DNA of 64,000 nt. Origin: Hathewaya histolytica. GTDB lineage: Bacteria; Bacillota; Clostridia; Clostridiales; Clostridiaceae. Within the stretch, counting starts at the first letter, position 1; every line of letters begins with the position of its first letter. The DNA lies in contig NZ_LR590481.1 in the NCBI RefSeq assembly GCF_901482605.1, positions 1,054,001-1,118,000 on the forward strand, in the 5' to 3' direction. Below, in pieces: positions 1 through 7,748 of the stretch. The position numbers and the translations under genes were made by a program. The notes below the pieces were generated by a model. It was given only the letters and a program-made list of their open reading frames with translations. It made no database searches and was not told the origin of the DNA.

Positions 1-2
1 TT

Positions 3-305
3 CCAGTCCCATATACGTGTTTAAAATGCAAAGATTTTTCAAAAGAAAAATCTGAATCATATAAACACTTGTTATTTACAGAATATAAATTTTGTGTAGA
101 AAAGCAAGAAGAAATCAAAAACAAAGCAAAGAGGACTTATAAAAAGGTTGTTAATAAACTTAGTCCAAGCCTATTAAAAAATAGTTGTGATTTTAAATTA
201 TTAGAACAAAAATGTATAGAATATTGTATTAAGAACAACATACAACATAAAGAAATTGAAGTGGACAAAGAAGTTGCTGCTACAAAGTTAAAGAAAACTA
301 CATAA
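3..305 (+). CDS. C-terminal end of an unrecognised protein (cut by window edge)
   Basis: The frame is open from the first bases of the window, so the start lies upstream and only about 100 residues are visible. The visible part begins with a CxxC pair (Thr-Cys-Leu-Lys-Cys), which could be half of a zinc knuckle, and continues as a Lys/Glu-rich, probably helical segment with further cysteines. I do not recognise a family. It lies just upstream of a phage lysis cassette and is separated from it by a terminator, so a phage or prophage origin is likely but inferred from position only. A TTG at 69 could serve as an internal start, but no Shine-Dalgarno precedes it. Confidence 0.5.
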   Translation, partial: PVPYTCLKCKDFSKEKSESYKHLLFTEYKFCVEKQEEIKNKAKRTYKKVVNKLSPSLLKNSCDFKLLEQKCIEYCIKNNIQHKEIEVDKEVAATKLKKTT

Positions 306-317
306 TATATTTACAAT

Positions 318-360
318 AAAACTGCTAACAAATTAAAAGTTAGGAGTTTTTTTATTTTTT
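318..360 (+). terminator. Intrinsic terminator
   Basis: A 12-base stem (318-329 with 339-350, one mismatch) is followed by a T-rich run to 360. It ends the partial gene at 3-305 and separates it from the lysis cassette. Confidence 0.7.
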
Positions 361-387
361 GAAATAAATAAAGAGGAGGTTGAAAAA

Positions 388-702
388 ATGAAAGAAATAA
401 CAGATATAATATCAACGGTTGGATTTCCAATCGCATGTACATTAGGATTAGGGTGGTTTGTATATATCCTATTTGGAAAAATGATGGAAAGTAATAGAGA
501 AGATAAAGAAAAAATGTATGAAGTAAATAAAGAAGATAAGGAAAGACTTTATAAAGAAATTAGCTATAATAGGGAAGTTAACCAGGAGTTATTGGAGACT
601 AATAGAATTTTAGCTACTGATATAAAAAAAGATGTCGAGGATATTAAGATTGGAATTGGGATTGGGAATATGAGTTTAAAAAAGGATAGAGAGGTGGTTT
701 AA
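388..702 (+). CDS. BhlA/UviB-type holin-like protein
   Basis: A 104-residue protein with one strongly hydrophobic segment near the N-terminus (about residues 8-30), followed by a charged Lys/Glu-rich tail that should form a coiled coil. This layout matches the BhlA/UviB family, named after the bacteriocin-release protein UviB and found beside phage or bacteriocin endolysins in clostridia. It would sit in the cytoplasmic membrane and help endolysin or toxin release. The start is set by GAGGAGG at 373-379. The stop codon directly abuts the ATG of the endolysin gene, so the two are probably co-translated. The family call rests on length, topology and neighbour, not on a catalytic motif. Confidence 0.75.
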   Translation: MKEITDIISTVGFPIACTLGLGWFVYILFGKMMESNREDKEKMYEVNKEDKERLYKEISYNREVNQELLETNRILATDIKKDVEDIKIGIGIGNMSLKKDREVV

Positions 703-1455
703 ATGTCTATATATGGAATAGATGCTGGGCATTGTTTAAGTGGTGCAGATACAGGAGCACAAGGTAATGGATTAAGAGAAGAATTAATGACTAGAGAAAT
801 TGCAAATGAGGTTAGTAGGAGGTTACAATCACTAGGACATAAAGTTATTAATTGTACTCGAAATAGTGCAGGAAGTGTAAGGGAAAGTCTAAATTATAGG
901 GTTAACACTGCGAATAACTCAAATGTTGATATGTTTGTATCTATACATATAAATGCTGGTGGTGGCAAGGGTAGTGAAATATATACATATGGTGGTAAAC
1001 AATTAGTAGAAGCTAATAATATATTGAAGAATTTAGAAGGCTTAGGATTTTATAATCGTGGTATTAAGAATGGATCTAATCTAGCAGTTATAAGAGGTAC
1101 TAGAATGAAATCAATGCTTATAGAAGTTTGTTTTATTGATACATTATCAGATGTGAATTTATATAGGAGCTTAGGTGTTAGTAAAATAGCAGATGCAATC
1201 GTTAAAGGTTTAGTAGGAGAAAGTGTTTCAAATACAACACAAAATAGAAGTATAAACAATACTAATTTAGATGGTAAAGTTGGATATTGTACAGGTAATG
1301 ATGTAAGAATCAGAGATGCCAGAAATAGAGATCACATTTTAGGACATTTATATAGGGGTGACAAGGTTAAATTGTTTAGGAAAGAGGGAGATTGGATGCA
1401 TATCTATTATCCGCCTCATGGTGGTTATGTTCATGCCAAGTATATTAAATATTAA
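703..1455 (+). CDS. N-acetylmuramoyl-L-alanine amidase (Amidase_3) with C-terminal SH3-like domain; phage endolysin
   Basis: A 250-residue peptidoglycan hydrolase that would cut the bond between MurNAc and L-Ala. Residues 1 to about 175 are an Amidase_3 domain: the expected zinc ligands are His10, Glu26 and His82, and Glu141 is the likely catalytic acid. After a Ser/Asn-rich linker, residues about 192-250 form a bacterial SH3-like wall-binding domain, with valine, arginine and aspartate early and a final Gly-Tyr-Val strand. There is no signal peptide, so release depends on a holin, and a holin-like gene lies directly upstream. SD AGAGGTGG precedes the ATG. Together with the small membrane protein downstream this forms a phage-type lysis module. 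Confidence 0.9.
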   Translation: MSIYGIDAGHCLSGADTGAQGNGLREELMTREIANEVSRRLQSLGHKVINCTRNSAGSVRESLNYRVNTANNSNVDMFVSIHINAGGGKGSEIYTYGGKQLVEANNILKNLEGLGFYNRGIKNGSNLAVIRGTRMKSMLIEVCFIDTLSDVNLYRSLGVSKIADAIVKGLVGESVSNTTQNRSINNTNLDGKVGYCTGNDVRIRDARNRDHILGHLYRGDKVKLFRKEGDWMHIYYPPHGGYVHAKYIKY

Positions 1456-1466
1456 GGGAGGTCTAT

Positions 1467-1652
1467 ATGGAATTTGTTAAGAATTTTCTACAGATTAAAA
1501 AGATAATAGCTTTAATGTTAACTATAGTGTTCGTGATATTAAGTTTAAGAAGAGATATATCAAGTGTAGAATTTTTAACCATATTTAGCATGGTTATAGG
1601 TACATATTTTGGAGCTAGTAGTACAAGACAGGCTATTAAAGAGAATAAATAA
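1467..1652 (+). CDS. Small two-helix membrane protein of the phage lysis module
   Basis: A 61-residue protein with two predicted transmembrane stretches (about residues 12-28 and 34-52) joined by a short charged turn, then a basic tail. GGGAGG lies just upstream of the ATG, and the gene sits 11 bases after the endolysin stop. Size, topology and position suggest a second holin or holin regulator, but I recognise no named family. A strong terminator closes the module directly downstream. Confidence 0.6.
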   Translation: MEFVKNFLQIKKIIALMLTIVFVILSLRRDISSVEFLTIFSMVIGTYFGASSTRQAIKENK

Positions 1653-1656
1653 CTTT

Positions 1657-1707
1657 AAGGGATATTTTACGTTATATATTAATGTAAAATATCCCTTTTT
1701 TCTTTTT
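1657..1707 (+). terminator. Intrinsic terminator of the lysis module
   Basis: A perfect 14-bp stem (1657-1670 with 1684-1697) is followed by a T-rich tract to about 1707. It begins directly after the 61-residue gene. Confidence 0.9.
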
Positions 1708-1740
1708 TGTATAATTAATTATATATGTAGTACTAATGTA

Positions 1741-1876
1741 ATACTAAAACAGTACTATTGTACCACTATTTTAGTACTGTTTTAATACTATTATAGTAAC
1801 TCAATAGCAATTATTATAGATATACCACTATTGTAGTACTATTATAATGGCATTGTAGTATTACAATAGTGGTATA
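1741..1876. repeat. Two adjacent long inverted repeats built from related words
   Basis: The first stem pairs 1745-1756 with 1773-1784 (12 bp, perfect). The second pairs 1821-1839 with 1858-1876 (18 of 19 matched). Both are composed of the words TAGTACTAT and ACCACTATT. No gene is visible here. The repeats begin about 35 bases past the lysis-module terminator and are followed by further palindromes at 1893-1912 (20 nt, perfect) and 1966-1977 (12 nt, perfect). Confidence 0.7.
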
Positions 1877-2012
1877 AAATTAATCATAAATTAAAAAGCA
1901 ATATTGCTTTTTACTAAACTTTAATTAGTAAAGCCAAAATTGGATTTACCTCATAGTTAACAAAGTCCAATATTGGATTTTGATAATGAATACATTAACA
2001 ATTCGACACAAG

Positions 2013-2424
2013 TGGCGAAAGGTGATTTTGCTTTTAGGTAGGTACAATTTTGCACTTACCTAACGTGGAGTTTATATCTTCACATTTAAAATCCGCTACG
2101 ACAACGTGCCACTCACAGTTGCACGACTAAAAAGGTCACCATAATTTTATGGTGAGTGGGACTAATTAACCACGTGGAATTTCCCCTTGGTATTAAAAAT
2201 TCGGATGTAGCGTTCTACCACATTCCCAAAATGGGTGTGAGATTTAAACATACTAAGTTTAACTTAGTATCCTCTTTCAACATCTTAAGTTTAACTTAGT
2301 ATGCTCATTTTAGGTCATAATATTCCCTTACCTATTGGCTTTTTAAAATGGCTCAACCGTGCCGTTTATAGAGGTCGAATTGATTAGCCACGCTAATCAC
2401 ACTATCAATTGATTAATAGTGTGT
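2013..2424 (+). ncRNA. Candidate structured noncoding RNA region next to prophage lysis genes
   Basis: No plausible gene occupies 1657-2710. Within 2013-2424 I can draw a series of compact hairpins. They are 2015-2020/2026-2031, 2035-2043/2054-2062, 2065-2070/2078-2083, 2105-2109/2121-2125, 2136-2143/2148-2155, 2219-2228/2232-2239 (with a two-base bulge), 2346-2352/2361-2367, 2381-2388/2392-2399 and 2398-2405/2416-2423. Several contain G-T pairs that are valid G-U pairs only if the + strand is transcribed. A hand count gives 91 G or C in 2041-2280 (38%), well above this AT-rich genome. Large phage-borne RNAs of the ROOL or GOLLD type are possible relatives, but I did not match a consensus. 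I found no convincing promoter, and the boundaries are approximate. Confidence 0.4.
2250..2302. repeat. Palindrome pair with core AAGTTTAACTT
   Basis: A perfect 21-nt palindrome with one central base lies at 2250-2270. Its right 16 bases recur exactly at 2287-2302, 32 bases later, or about three helical turns. A third copy of the core lies at 2555-2577. They could be protein-binding sites or RNA hairpins. Confidence 0.6.
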
Positions 2425-2554
2425 ACTATAGTGGTAATTAGAGTGTAAATTATTAATCAAACTATAATGTTAGATAAAAATCTGTACAGAAATCAAAATT
2501 GAAAGCTAAATTAGCTTTGAATGAAGGTAAAATTCTCATGAGTAAAATTGCAAG

Positions 2555-2577
2555 CATCATAAGTTTAACTTATGATG
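2555..2577. repeat. Third AAGTTTAACTT palindrome
   Basis: Perfect 11-bp arms (2555-2565 and 2567-2577) surround one central T. The core matches the copies at 2250 and 2287, but the outer arms differ (CATCAT in place of ATAC), so the outer arms have changed while pairing is kept. Confidence 0.6.
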
Positions 2578-2712
2578 ATCCATCAGCATCCTAAATAAAA
2601 TAAAAAAATATATTGTAATATTTAATTTTATAGTATAACACATTTATTTTATGGTATAATTTATAATATGTGTATGGAATAAAATCGATAATTGAATATA
2701 TAAATGTGACCA

Positions 2713-3150
2713 ATGACCTTCCTAGATGGCTTAATTATTGAAATACATGGTGTTAAGGGCATGGAATTTAAAAACGTATTTTTAATAAATATAAATGAAG
2801 AAATAATCCCACATAGTAATTCTATGGAATCAAAGGAAAATATAGAAGAAGAAAGAAGACTGTTTTATGTGGGAGTTACTCGTACTATGGAAAATTTATT
2901 TATAGGAACATTAAGAACTATTAAAGGAAAAGGAATTAAACCATCAAGATTTTTAAAGGAAATGGATATTGAAGGAAAGGAAATCGGCAATTTCGAAGTG
3001 GGTTCTAAAATTAATCACAAAGTTTTAGGACAAGGGGAAGTGCTTAACGTAAATGAAAACATTATAAATATTTTATTTAATGATGGTATAGAAAGAAAGT
3101 TGGATTTCTCTGTAAGTTATTATGGTGGACTTATAGAAAAAATTGAATAA
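2713..3150 (+). pseudogene. 3' remnant of a UvrD/PcrA-type DNA helicase gene
   Basis: The 145 visible residues match only the C-terminal end of a superfamily 1A helicase. They contain motif V (Ile-His-Gly-Val-Lys-Gly-Met-Glu-Phe-Lys), motif VI (Glu-Glu-Arg-Arg-Leu-Phe-Tyr-Val-Gly-Val-Thr-Arg) and a PcrA-like C-terminal Tudor-type segment ending at residue 145. Family members run to about 650-750 residues, so the Walker A and B motifs and most of the protein are absent. A stop at 2707-2709 closes the frame immediately upstream, and no SD precedes the ATG. The cut coincides with the edge of the phage-associated noncoding stretch, which fits insertion of an element into the gene or a deletion. 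Confidence 0.85.
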
Positions 3151-3297
3151 ATATAAAAATTATCATAGTAAATCAATAAATGTGTTACATTATTTATTTT
3201 TTTATTATGTAATAATACTAGGAAAACATAAAATAATTGACTTGATTATACAATGTGATATACTTAAAATGGGTTGTTGTAGATGGGAGGCGATGAA

Positions 3298-3594
3298 ATG
3301 ATATCTTTCAAAGTTATGTGGGAAGATGTTAAAGAATTAATTTCTAAAGGCGGAGAATTAGAAATCGATATAATAGAAAAATATAATACAGGTTTTACTG
3401 TAAAAGAAAAAGATAATATTACATTTATAACTAAGGATGACTTTGTAGATCTTTGGTGTAAAATGCTATATTATAATGAAGTTCCTATAAATTTAGAAGA
3501 TAATACAAATCCTAAGGAAAGATATCTTTATAATATTTTAAGGAAGCTTCCATATATAGATGATAATTCAGGTATATTAAAAATAATAAAGTAA
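3298..3594 (+). CDS. Small protein of unknown function
   Basis: A 98-residue, acidic, soluble-looking protein with no signal peptide or membrane segment. I do not recognise a family. The ATG at 3298 is preferred over the in-frame ATG at 3283 because GGGAGG at 3285-3290 is correctly placed only for the later one. It stands alone, with AT-rich gaps on both sides. Confidence 0.7.
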   Translation: MISFKVMWEDVKELISKGGELEIDIIEKYNTGFTVKEKDNITFITKDDFVDLWCKMLYYNEVPINLEDNTNPKERYLYNILRKLPYIDDNSGILKIIK

Positions 3595-3640
3595 TAAAAA
3601 GACTTTTACACATATAAGCATATTATAAACACTTCAAAAG

Positions 3641-3705
3641 TTGCTTTAAAAAAATTAATATTATATAATATTTTAATCAAGCTCATATTTTTATAATATG
3701 GGCTT
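3641..3705 (+). promoter_or_regulatory. Promoter and leader hairpin of the M20 peptidase gene
   Basis: TTGCTT (3641-3646), a 17-base spacer and TATAAT (3664-3669) form a sigma-A-type promoter. A hairpin (3679-3689 with 3695-3705, 11 bp with one G-T pair) would lie at the very start of the transcript. It is not followed by a T-run, so it could stabilise the mRNA or be part of a weak terminator for the preceding gene. Confidence 0.5.
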
Positions 3706-3735
3706 AATTACTATTTCCTAAAGGGAGAGAATAAT

Positions 3736-4899
3736 ATGGATTTTTTAAAAAAGGCGCAAGAAATTAAAGAACTTTTAATAGATACAAGAAGAGATTTTCA
3801 TGAGAATCCTGAACTAGATTTTCAGCTATACAGAACTAGTGGGAAGGTAAAAGAGTTTTTAGAAAAAGAAGGTATAGAATACTACGAATGCGCAGAAACT
3901 GGTATATGTGCAACTATTAGAGGTAGAGGTGAAAAAACTGTAGCCTTAAGAGGAGATATGGATGCCTTACCTATAATAGAGAATAACTCTTGTGAATATA
4001 AATCAAAGAATCATGGAGTTATGCATGCCTGTGGACACGATGCACATACTACAATGGTTCTTGGAGCGGCTAAAATATTAAATTCCATTAAGGATTCCTT
4101 AAATGGTAATGTAAAACTTTTATTTGAACCAGCAGAGGAGACTACTGGTGGAGCAAAAGTTATGGTTAAAGAAGGAGTAGTAGAAGATGTAGATGCAGTA
4201 ATTGGACTTCATGTAGAAGAATGGCTTGAAAAAGGTAAAATAGGTATAAAAAAAGGTGTGGTAAATGCCGCATCTAATCCATTTACTATTAAGATAACTG
4301 GAAAGGGTGGTCATGGGGCAGCTCCACAATACACAGTAGATCCTATAGTAATTGCATCAAATGTAATTATAAATCTTCAAAATATAATAAGTCGAGAACT
4401 TCCACCAACAGATGCAGGAGTGATTACCATAGGTTCTATTCATGGAGGAACAGCTCAAAATATAATTCCAAGTGAAGTTATTTTAAATGGAATAATAAGA
4501 ACAGTTAGAACAGAACACAGGGAATATGTGAAAAAAAGATTAGTAGAAATTACAGAGGGCATAGTTAAGCCCATGAGAGGAAAATGTGAAATCGAAATCG
4601 AAGAAAGTTATCCTTGTCTTTATAATAATGATGAAATGTATGATATTTTAATTAATTCAGCAGAAAAGGTTATAGGTAATAAGAATATAGATATTCTAGA
4701 TGCTCCAAGTATGGGGGTTGAGAGTTTTGCTTATTTTGCTATGGAAAAGCCTTCTGTATTTTATTATTTAGGTTGCAGAAATGAAGAAAAAGGAATAATA
4801 TATCCTGCACATAGTGATAAATTTAATATTGATGAGGATTGTTTAACTATAGGTACGGCAATACACTGTCAGGCTGTAGCTGATTTTTTAAATAGATAG
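3736..4899 (+). CDS. M20D-family amidohydrolase (hippurate hydrolase / N-acyl-amino-acid amidohydrolase type)
   Basis: A 387-residue metal-dependent peptidase or deacylase of the M20D group, which hydrolyses N-acyl or N-acetyl amino acids. The metal site is visible: RGDMDALP at 72-79, HACGHDAH at 97-104 (Cys99 and His101 as ligands), EPAEE at 131-135, His159, and a late His in the PAHSDKF segment. The length is normal and the protein is cytoplasmic. GGGAGA precedes the ATG. It is monocistronic with its own promoter. The substrate cannot be told from sequence; an N-acetyl-diaminopimelate deacetylase role is an alternative. Confidence 0.9.
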   Translation: MDFLKKAQEIKELLIDTRRDFHENPELDFQLYRTSGKVKEFLEKEGIEYYECAETGICATIRGRGEKTVALRGDMDALPIIENNSCEYKSKNHGVMHACGHDAHTTMVLGAAKILNSIKDSLNGNVKLLFEPAEETTGGAKVMVKEGVVEDVDAVIGLHVEEWLEKGKIGIKKGVVNAASNPFTIKITGKGGHGAAPQYTVDPIVIASNVIINLQNIISRELPPTDAGVITIGSIHGGTAQNIIPSEVILNGIIRTVRTEHREYVKKRLVEITEGIVKPMRGKCEIEIEESYPCLYNNDEMYDILINSAEKVIGNKNIDILDAPSMGVESFAYFAMEKPSVFYYLGCRNEEKGIIYPAHSDKFNIDEDCLTIGTAIHCQAVADFLNR

Positions 4900-5021
4900 T
4901 ATGGAAATATGTAAATTATTATAATATAATTAACTTTACTATGAAGTATAGAATTAAAAATTTTTATAGTGTATAATATTTTAAGTCCTTGTAAAAACAA
5001 AGGAACTCTAGGAGGAAAAAC

Positions 5022-5978
5022 ATGAAAGTAGAAATAGGAATTAACGAAGCAGATCAGAGATTAGATAAATTTTGTAGAAAATTATGTAAAGACGTTCCTT
5101 TAAGCGCTATTTACAGGGGAATACGAAAAGGCGATATTAAGATAAATGGCAAGAAATCAAAAGAAAAATACGTTCTAAATGTAGGAGATACTTTAGAAAT
5201 CAGAAACATACAATATAAAAGTGAGAAAAAAGACTTTATAAAAGTAGAAAAGAATGGATTAAAAATAACATATGAGGATAGTAATATACTATTAGTTGAA
5301 AAGTGGCCAGGAATTTTAGTTCATTCAGATAAAAACGTAGGTGAGATAACCTTAACTGATCATGTACTTTCTTATTTACATGAGAAAGGGGATTATGCTA
5401 AAGAAAGCGAATTAGTTTTTAGACCATCATCTTGCAATAGATTAGATAAAAATACATCTGGTATAGTTATCTTTGGAAAGACATTTGCAGCTACAAAAGC
5501 TATGAATGAAATGTTAAGGGAAAGAAAAGTAGATAAATATTATGTAGCCATAGTTAAAGGTAGAATAAAAGAGGGTTTAAAAGAAGCTTATATTGAAAAA
5601 AATCATACAAGTAATACATCTAAGGTAACTTTTAACAATGCAGCTAATAGCAAAAAAATTGCTATGGAAGTTAAAACCTTAGAAACTGTTGGCTCTTATT
5701 CATTTATAGAAATTAAACTTTTAACAGGAAGAAGCCACCAAATAAGAGCTCATTTAAGTACACTTGGTAATCCTATTTTAGGAGATCCTAAGTATGGAGA
5801 CAAGAAGATAAATGATTATTTTCATAATAAATACGGATTAAATTATCAATTCTTATATTCTTATAAGCTTATTTTTAAAGAATGTAGTGGGGAACTTGAG
5901 TATTTACAAAACAAGACTATAGCAGAAAGCTTACCTCCAATATTTAAAAGGATAAAAAAGGATATAATGAAGTTTTAA
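5022..5978 (+). CDS. RluA/RluC-family pseudouridine synthase with S4 domain
   Basis: A 318-residue RNA-modifying enzyme that would isomerise uridine to pseudouridine in ribosomal RNA. Residues about 12-60 form an S4 RNA-binding domain. The catalytic motif Asn-Arg-Leu-Asp-Lys-Asn-Thr-Ser-Gly contains the nucleophile Asp142. The later Gly-Arg-Ser-His-Gln-Ile-Arg-Ala-His segment is the second family signature. AGGAGG lies directly upstream of the ATG. Which uridines are modified cannot be told. The next gene starts 19 bases after the stop, so the two are probably cotranscribed. Confidence 0.9.
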   Translation: MKVEIGINEADQRLDKFCRKLCKDVPLSAIYRGIRKGDIKINGKKSKEKYVLNVGDTLEIRNIQYKSEKKDFIKVEKNGLKITYEDSNILLVEKWPGILVHSDKNVGEITLTDHVLSYLHEKGDYAKESELVFRPSSCNRLDKNTSGIVIFGKTFAATKAMNEMLRERKVDKYYVAIVKGRIKEGLKEAYIEKNHTSNTSKVTFNNAANSKKIAMEVKTLETVGSYSFIEIKLLTGRSHQIRAHLSTLGNPILGDPKYGDKKINDYFHNKYGLNYQFLYSYKLIFKECSGELEYLQNKTIAESLPPIFKRIKKDIMKF

Positions 5979-5997
5979 AAGTTAAAGGGTGTGGATT

Positions 5998-7629
5998 ATG
6001 AGTGATATAGCGGTAGAACAACAATCAACTACCAAAGGTTTTGCCATATTGTCTATGGCAGGCCTTGTAGTTAAAGTATTATCTCTTTTTTATGCACCGC
6101 TCCTAAGAAGAGTTTTAGGGGATGCGGGCATAGGTATATATAGCTATGCTTACAATATCTATGTATTTCTTTATGTTATAACTAACTCAGGAATACCCGT
6201 TGCTATTTCAAAAAATATTTCAGAGTTAATAGCCGTAGGTAATTATAGAGATGCTGTTAGAAGTTTTAAAATTGCAAGAAGACTCTTATTTTTTATTGGT
6301 GGAGTTTTATCTTTATTTATGTTTATATATGCTAAAGGGTTAAGTGAATTTATAGGAAGCCCTAGTTCAAGGCTTGCTGTAATGTCTCTTGCACCTACAC
6401 TTTTAGTAACATCGATTTTAAGTACATATAGAGGATATTTCCAAGGTAGAGGAAATATGACTCCAACAGCAGTATCTCAAGTTTTTGAACAGATTTTTAA
6501 TATTTTATTTAGTTTAGCTTTTGCGTACTATCTTAACTTACTCTTTGGGTTAGAGGCAGGAGTTGCAGGGGGTACAATAGGAACTTTTGTAGGAGCTTTA
6601 GTTGCTGTATGTATATTAATTTTTTATTATAAAAAAAATAAAAAGATAAAGATGCCGAAGGTTGGGAATTTAAATGTTAAAAGACAGAGCTCTAAAAAGC
6701 TTCTAAAAAATATAATAGCATATTCTCTTCCTATGACCATATGCATCGCAATGCAAAATGCAGGGCTCATTATAGATGGTAAAATAGCTAAATTCAGACT
6801 TTTAGATATTGGATATAATGTAAGGACTGCGAATATTATGTGGGGTTGGATATATCAATATACTACACTTATTGGAGTACCTATAATTATAATAATGTCA
6901 CTTGCAGCAGCTATACTGCCAGCTATATCCAGTGCAGCCGCTTTAAAAGATCGTAAGGCACTAAATAGCAATGTAAATTATGCCTTTAAATTATGTTTCT
7001 TGCTTTCTATACCATCAGCTTTTGGTTTTCTTGTTTTAAGTGAGCCAATATGTATGCTTTTGGGATATAGTAGTCATGCAGCAACACTATTATCTATAGG
7101 AGCATTTAATTTAATATTAATGTCTGTTTTGCAGATTCAAACATCTATATTGCAAGGTATAGGTAAAATTTATCTTGTAACCTTCTATAGTGTTTTAGGT
7201 CTTCTAGGAAAAATAGTTGTTAACTATATCTTTATTGGAATACCGTTTATAGGGATAAAAGGAATACTATTAGGCAACTTTGTATGTTTCTTAATACCAA
7301 TTATATTAAGTGCTAAGGCTATAAGAAAAAGTTTAAGAGTTAAATTTAACTTATTAAGAAAATCTAAGAAGATATTTTTCGCATCTGCAGTTATGGGACT
7401 TGTTGTGTATCTTAGTTACTACATATTACATACATTATCAATCATGGTTTTTGGAAGAGGATATTTGATAAATGCTGTAGCCACATTTATATCTATAATA
7501 GTGGGAGCGTTTATATATTTATATGTTCTTATTTTAACTGGTGGAATTAGAAAAAGAGACTTAAATATATTCCCCGCAAAAGTAGTTAGGATGATTCCAA
7601 AATTTATGATACAAGATTTAGTAGAATAA
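5998..7629 (+). CDS. MOP-superfamily flippase, MurJ/SpoVB-like polysaccharide biosynthesis protein
   Basis: A 543-residue polytopic membrane protein with about 14 hydrophobic segments and Arg/Pro-rich loops typical of the MVF/oligosaccharidyl-lipid flippase group (MurJ, SpoVB, Wzx). The Gly-Asp-Ala-Gly-Ile-Gly-Ile-Tyr stretch near residue 40 is typical of this family. It would move lipid-linked cell-wall precursors across the membrane. The ATG at 5998 fits the AAAGGG spacing better than the in-frame GTG at 5989. It converges on a second member of the family on the other strand. Whether it handles lipid II or another lipid-linked glycan is unresolved. Confidence 0.8.
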   Translation: MSDIAVEQQSTTKGFAILSMAGLVVKVLSLFYAPLLRRVLGDAGIGIYSYAYNIYVFLYVITNSGIPVAISKNISELIAVGNYRDAVRSFKIARRLLFFIGGVLSLFMFIYAKGLSEFIGSPSSRLAVMSLAPTLLVTSILSTYRGYFQGRGNMTPTAVSQVFEQIFNILFSLAFAYYLNLLFGLEAGVAGGTIGTFVGALVAVCILIFYYKKNKKIKMPKVGNLNVKRQSSKKLLKNIIAYSLPMTICIAMQNAGLIIDGKIAKFRLLDIGYNVRTANIMWGWIYQYTTLIGVPIIIIMSLAAAILPAISSAAALKDRKALNSNVNYAFKLCFLLSIPSAFGFLVLSEPICMLLGYSSHAATLLSIGAFNLILMSVLQIQTSILQGIGKIYLVTFYSVLGLLGKIVVNYIFIGIPFIGIKGILLGNFVCFLIPIILSAKAIRKSLRVKFNLLRKSKKIFFASAVMGLVVYLSYYILHTLSIMVFGRGYLINAVATFISIIVGAFIYLYVLILTGGIRKRDLNIFPAKVVRMIPKFMIQDLVE

Positions 7630-7671
7630 TTGGTTTTTTAAAATTAAACTTATTTTAATAATTTTAAATAA

Positions 7672-7736
7672 AAAAATAGCACTTTTTATCATTGTGGAGC
7701 TTTGAATTTCCTTTGATAAATTAAAGTGCTATTTTT
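7672..7736. terminator. Bidirectional intrinsic terminator between convergent flippase genes
   Basis: A perfect 14-bp stem (7672-7685 with 7723-7736) has an inner 6-bp extension, with an A-run on one side and a T-run on the other. It therefore works in both directions. Confidence 0.85.
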
Positions 7737-7748
7737 ATTATAATTACA

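Noticed and set aside
1741-1980. CRISPR-like repeats
   Set aside because: The units are inverted and of unequal length and spacing, and there are no constant repeats with unique spacers.
3155-3171. Sigma-G promoter at TATCATAGTA
   Set aside because: CATAGTA fits CATNNTA, but no correctly spaced -35 element was found here or at the 22415 copy.
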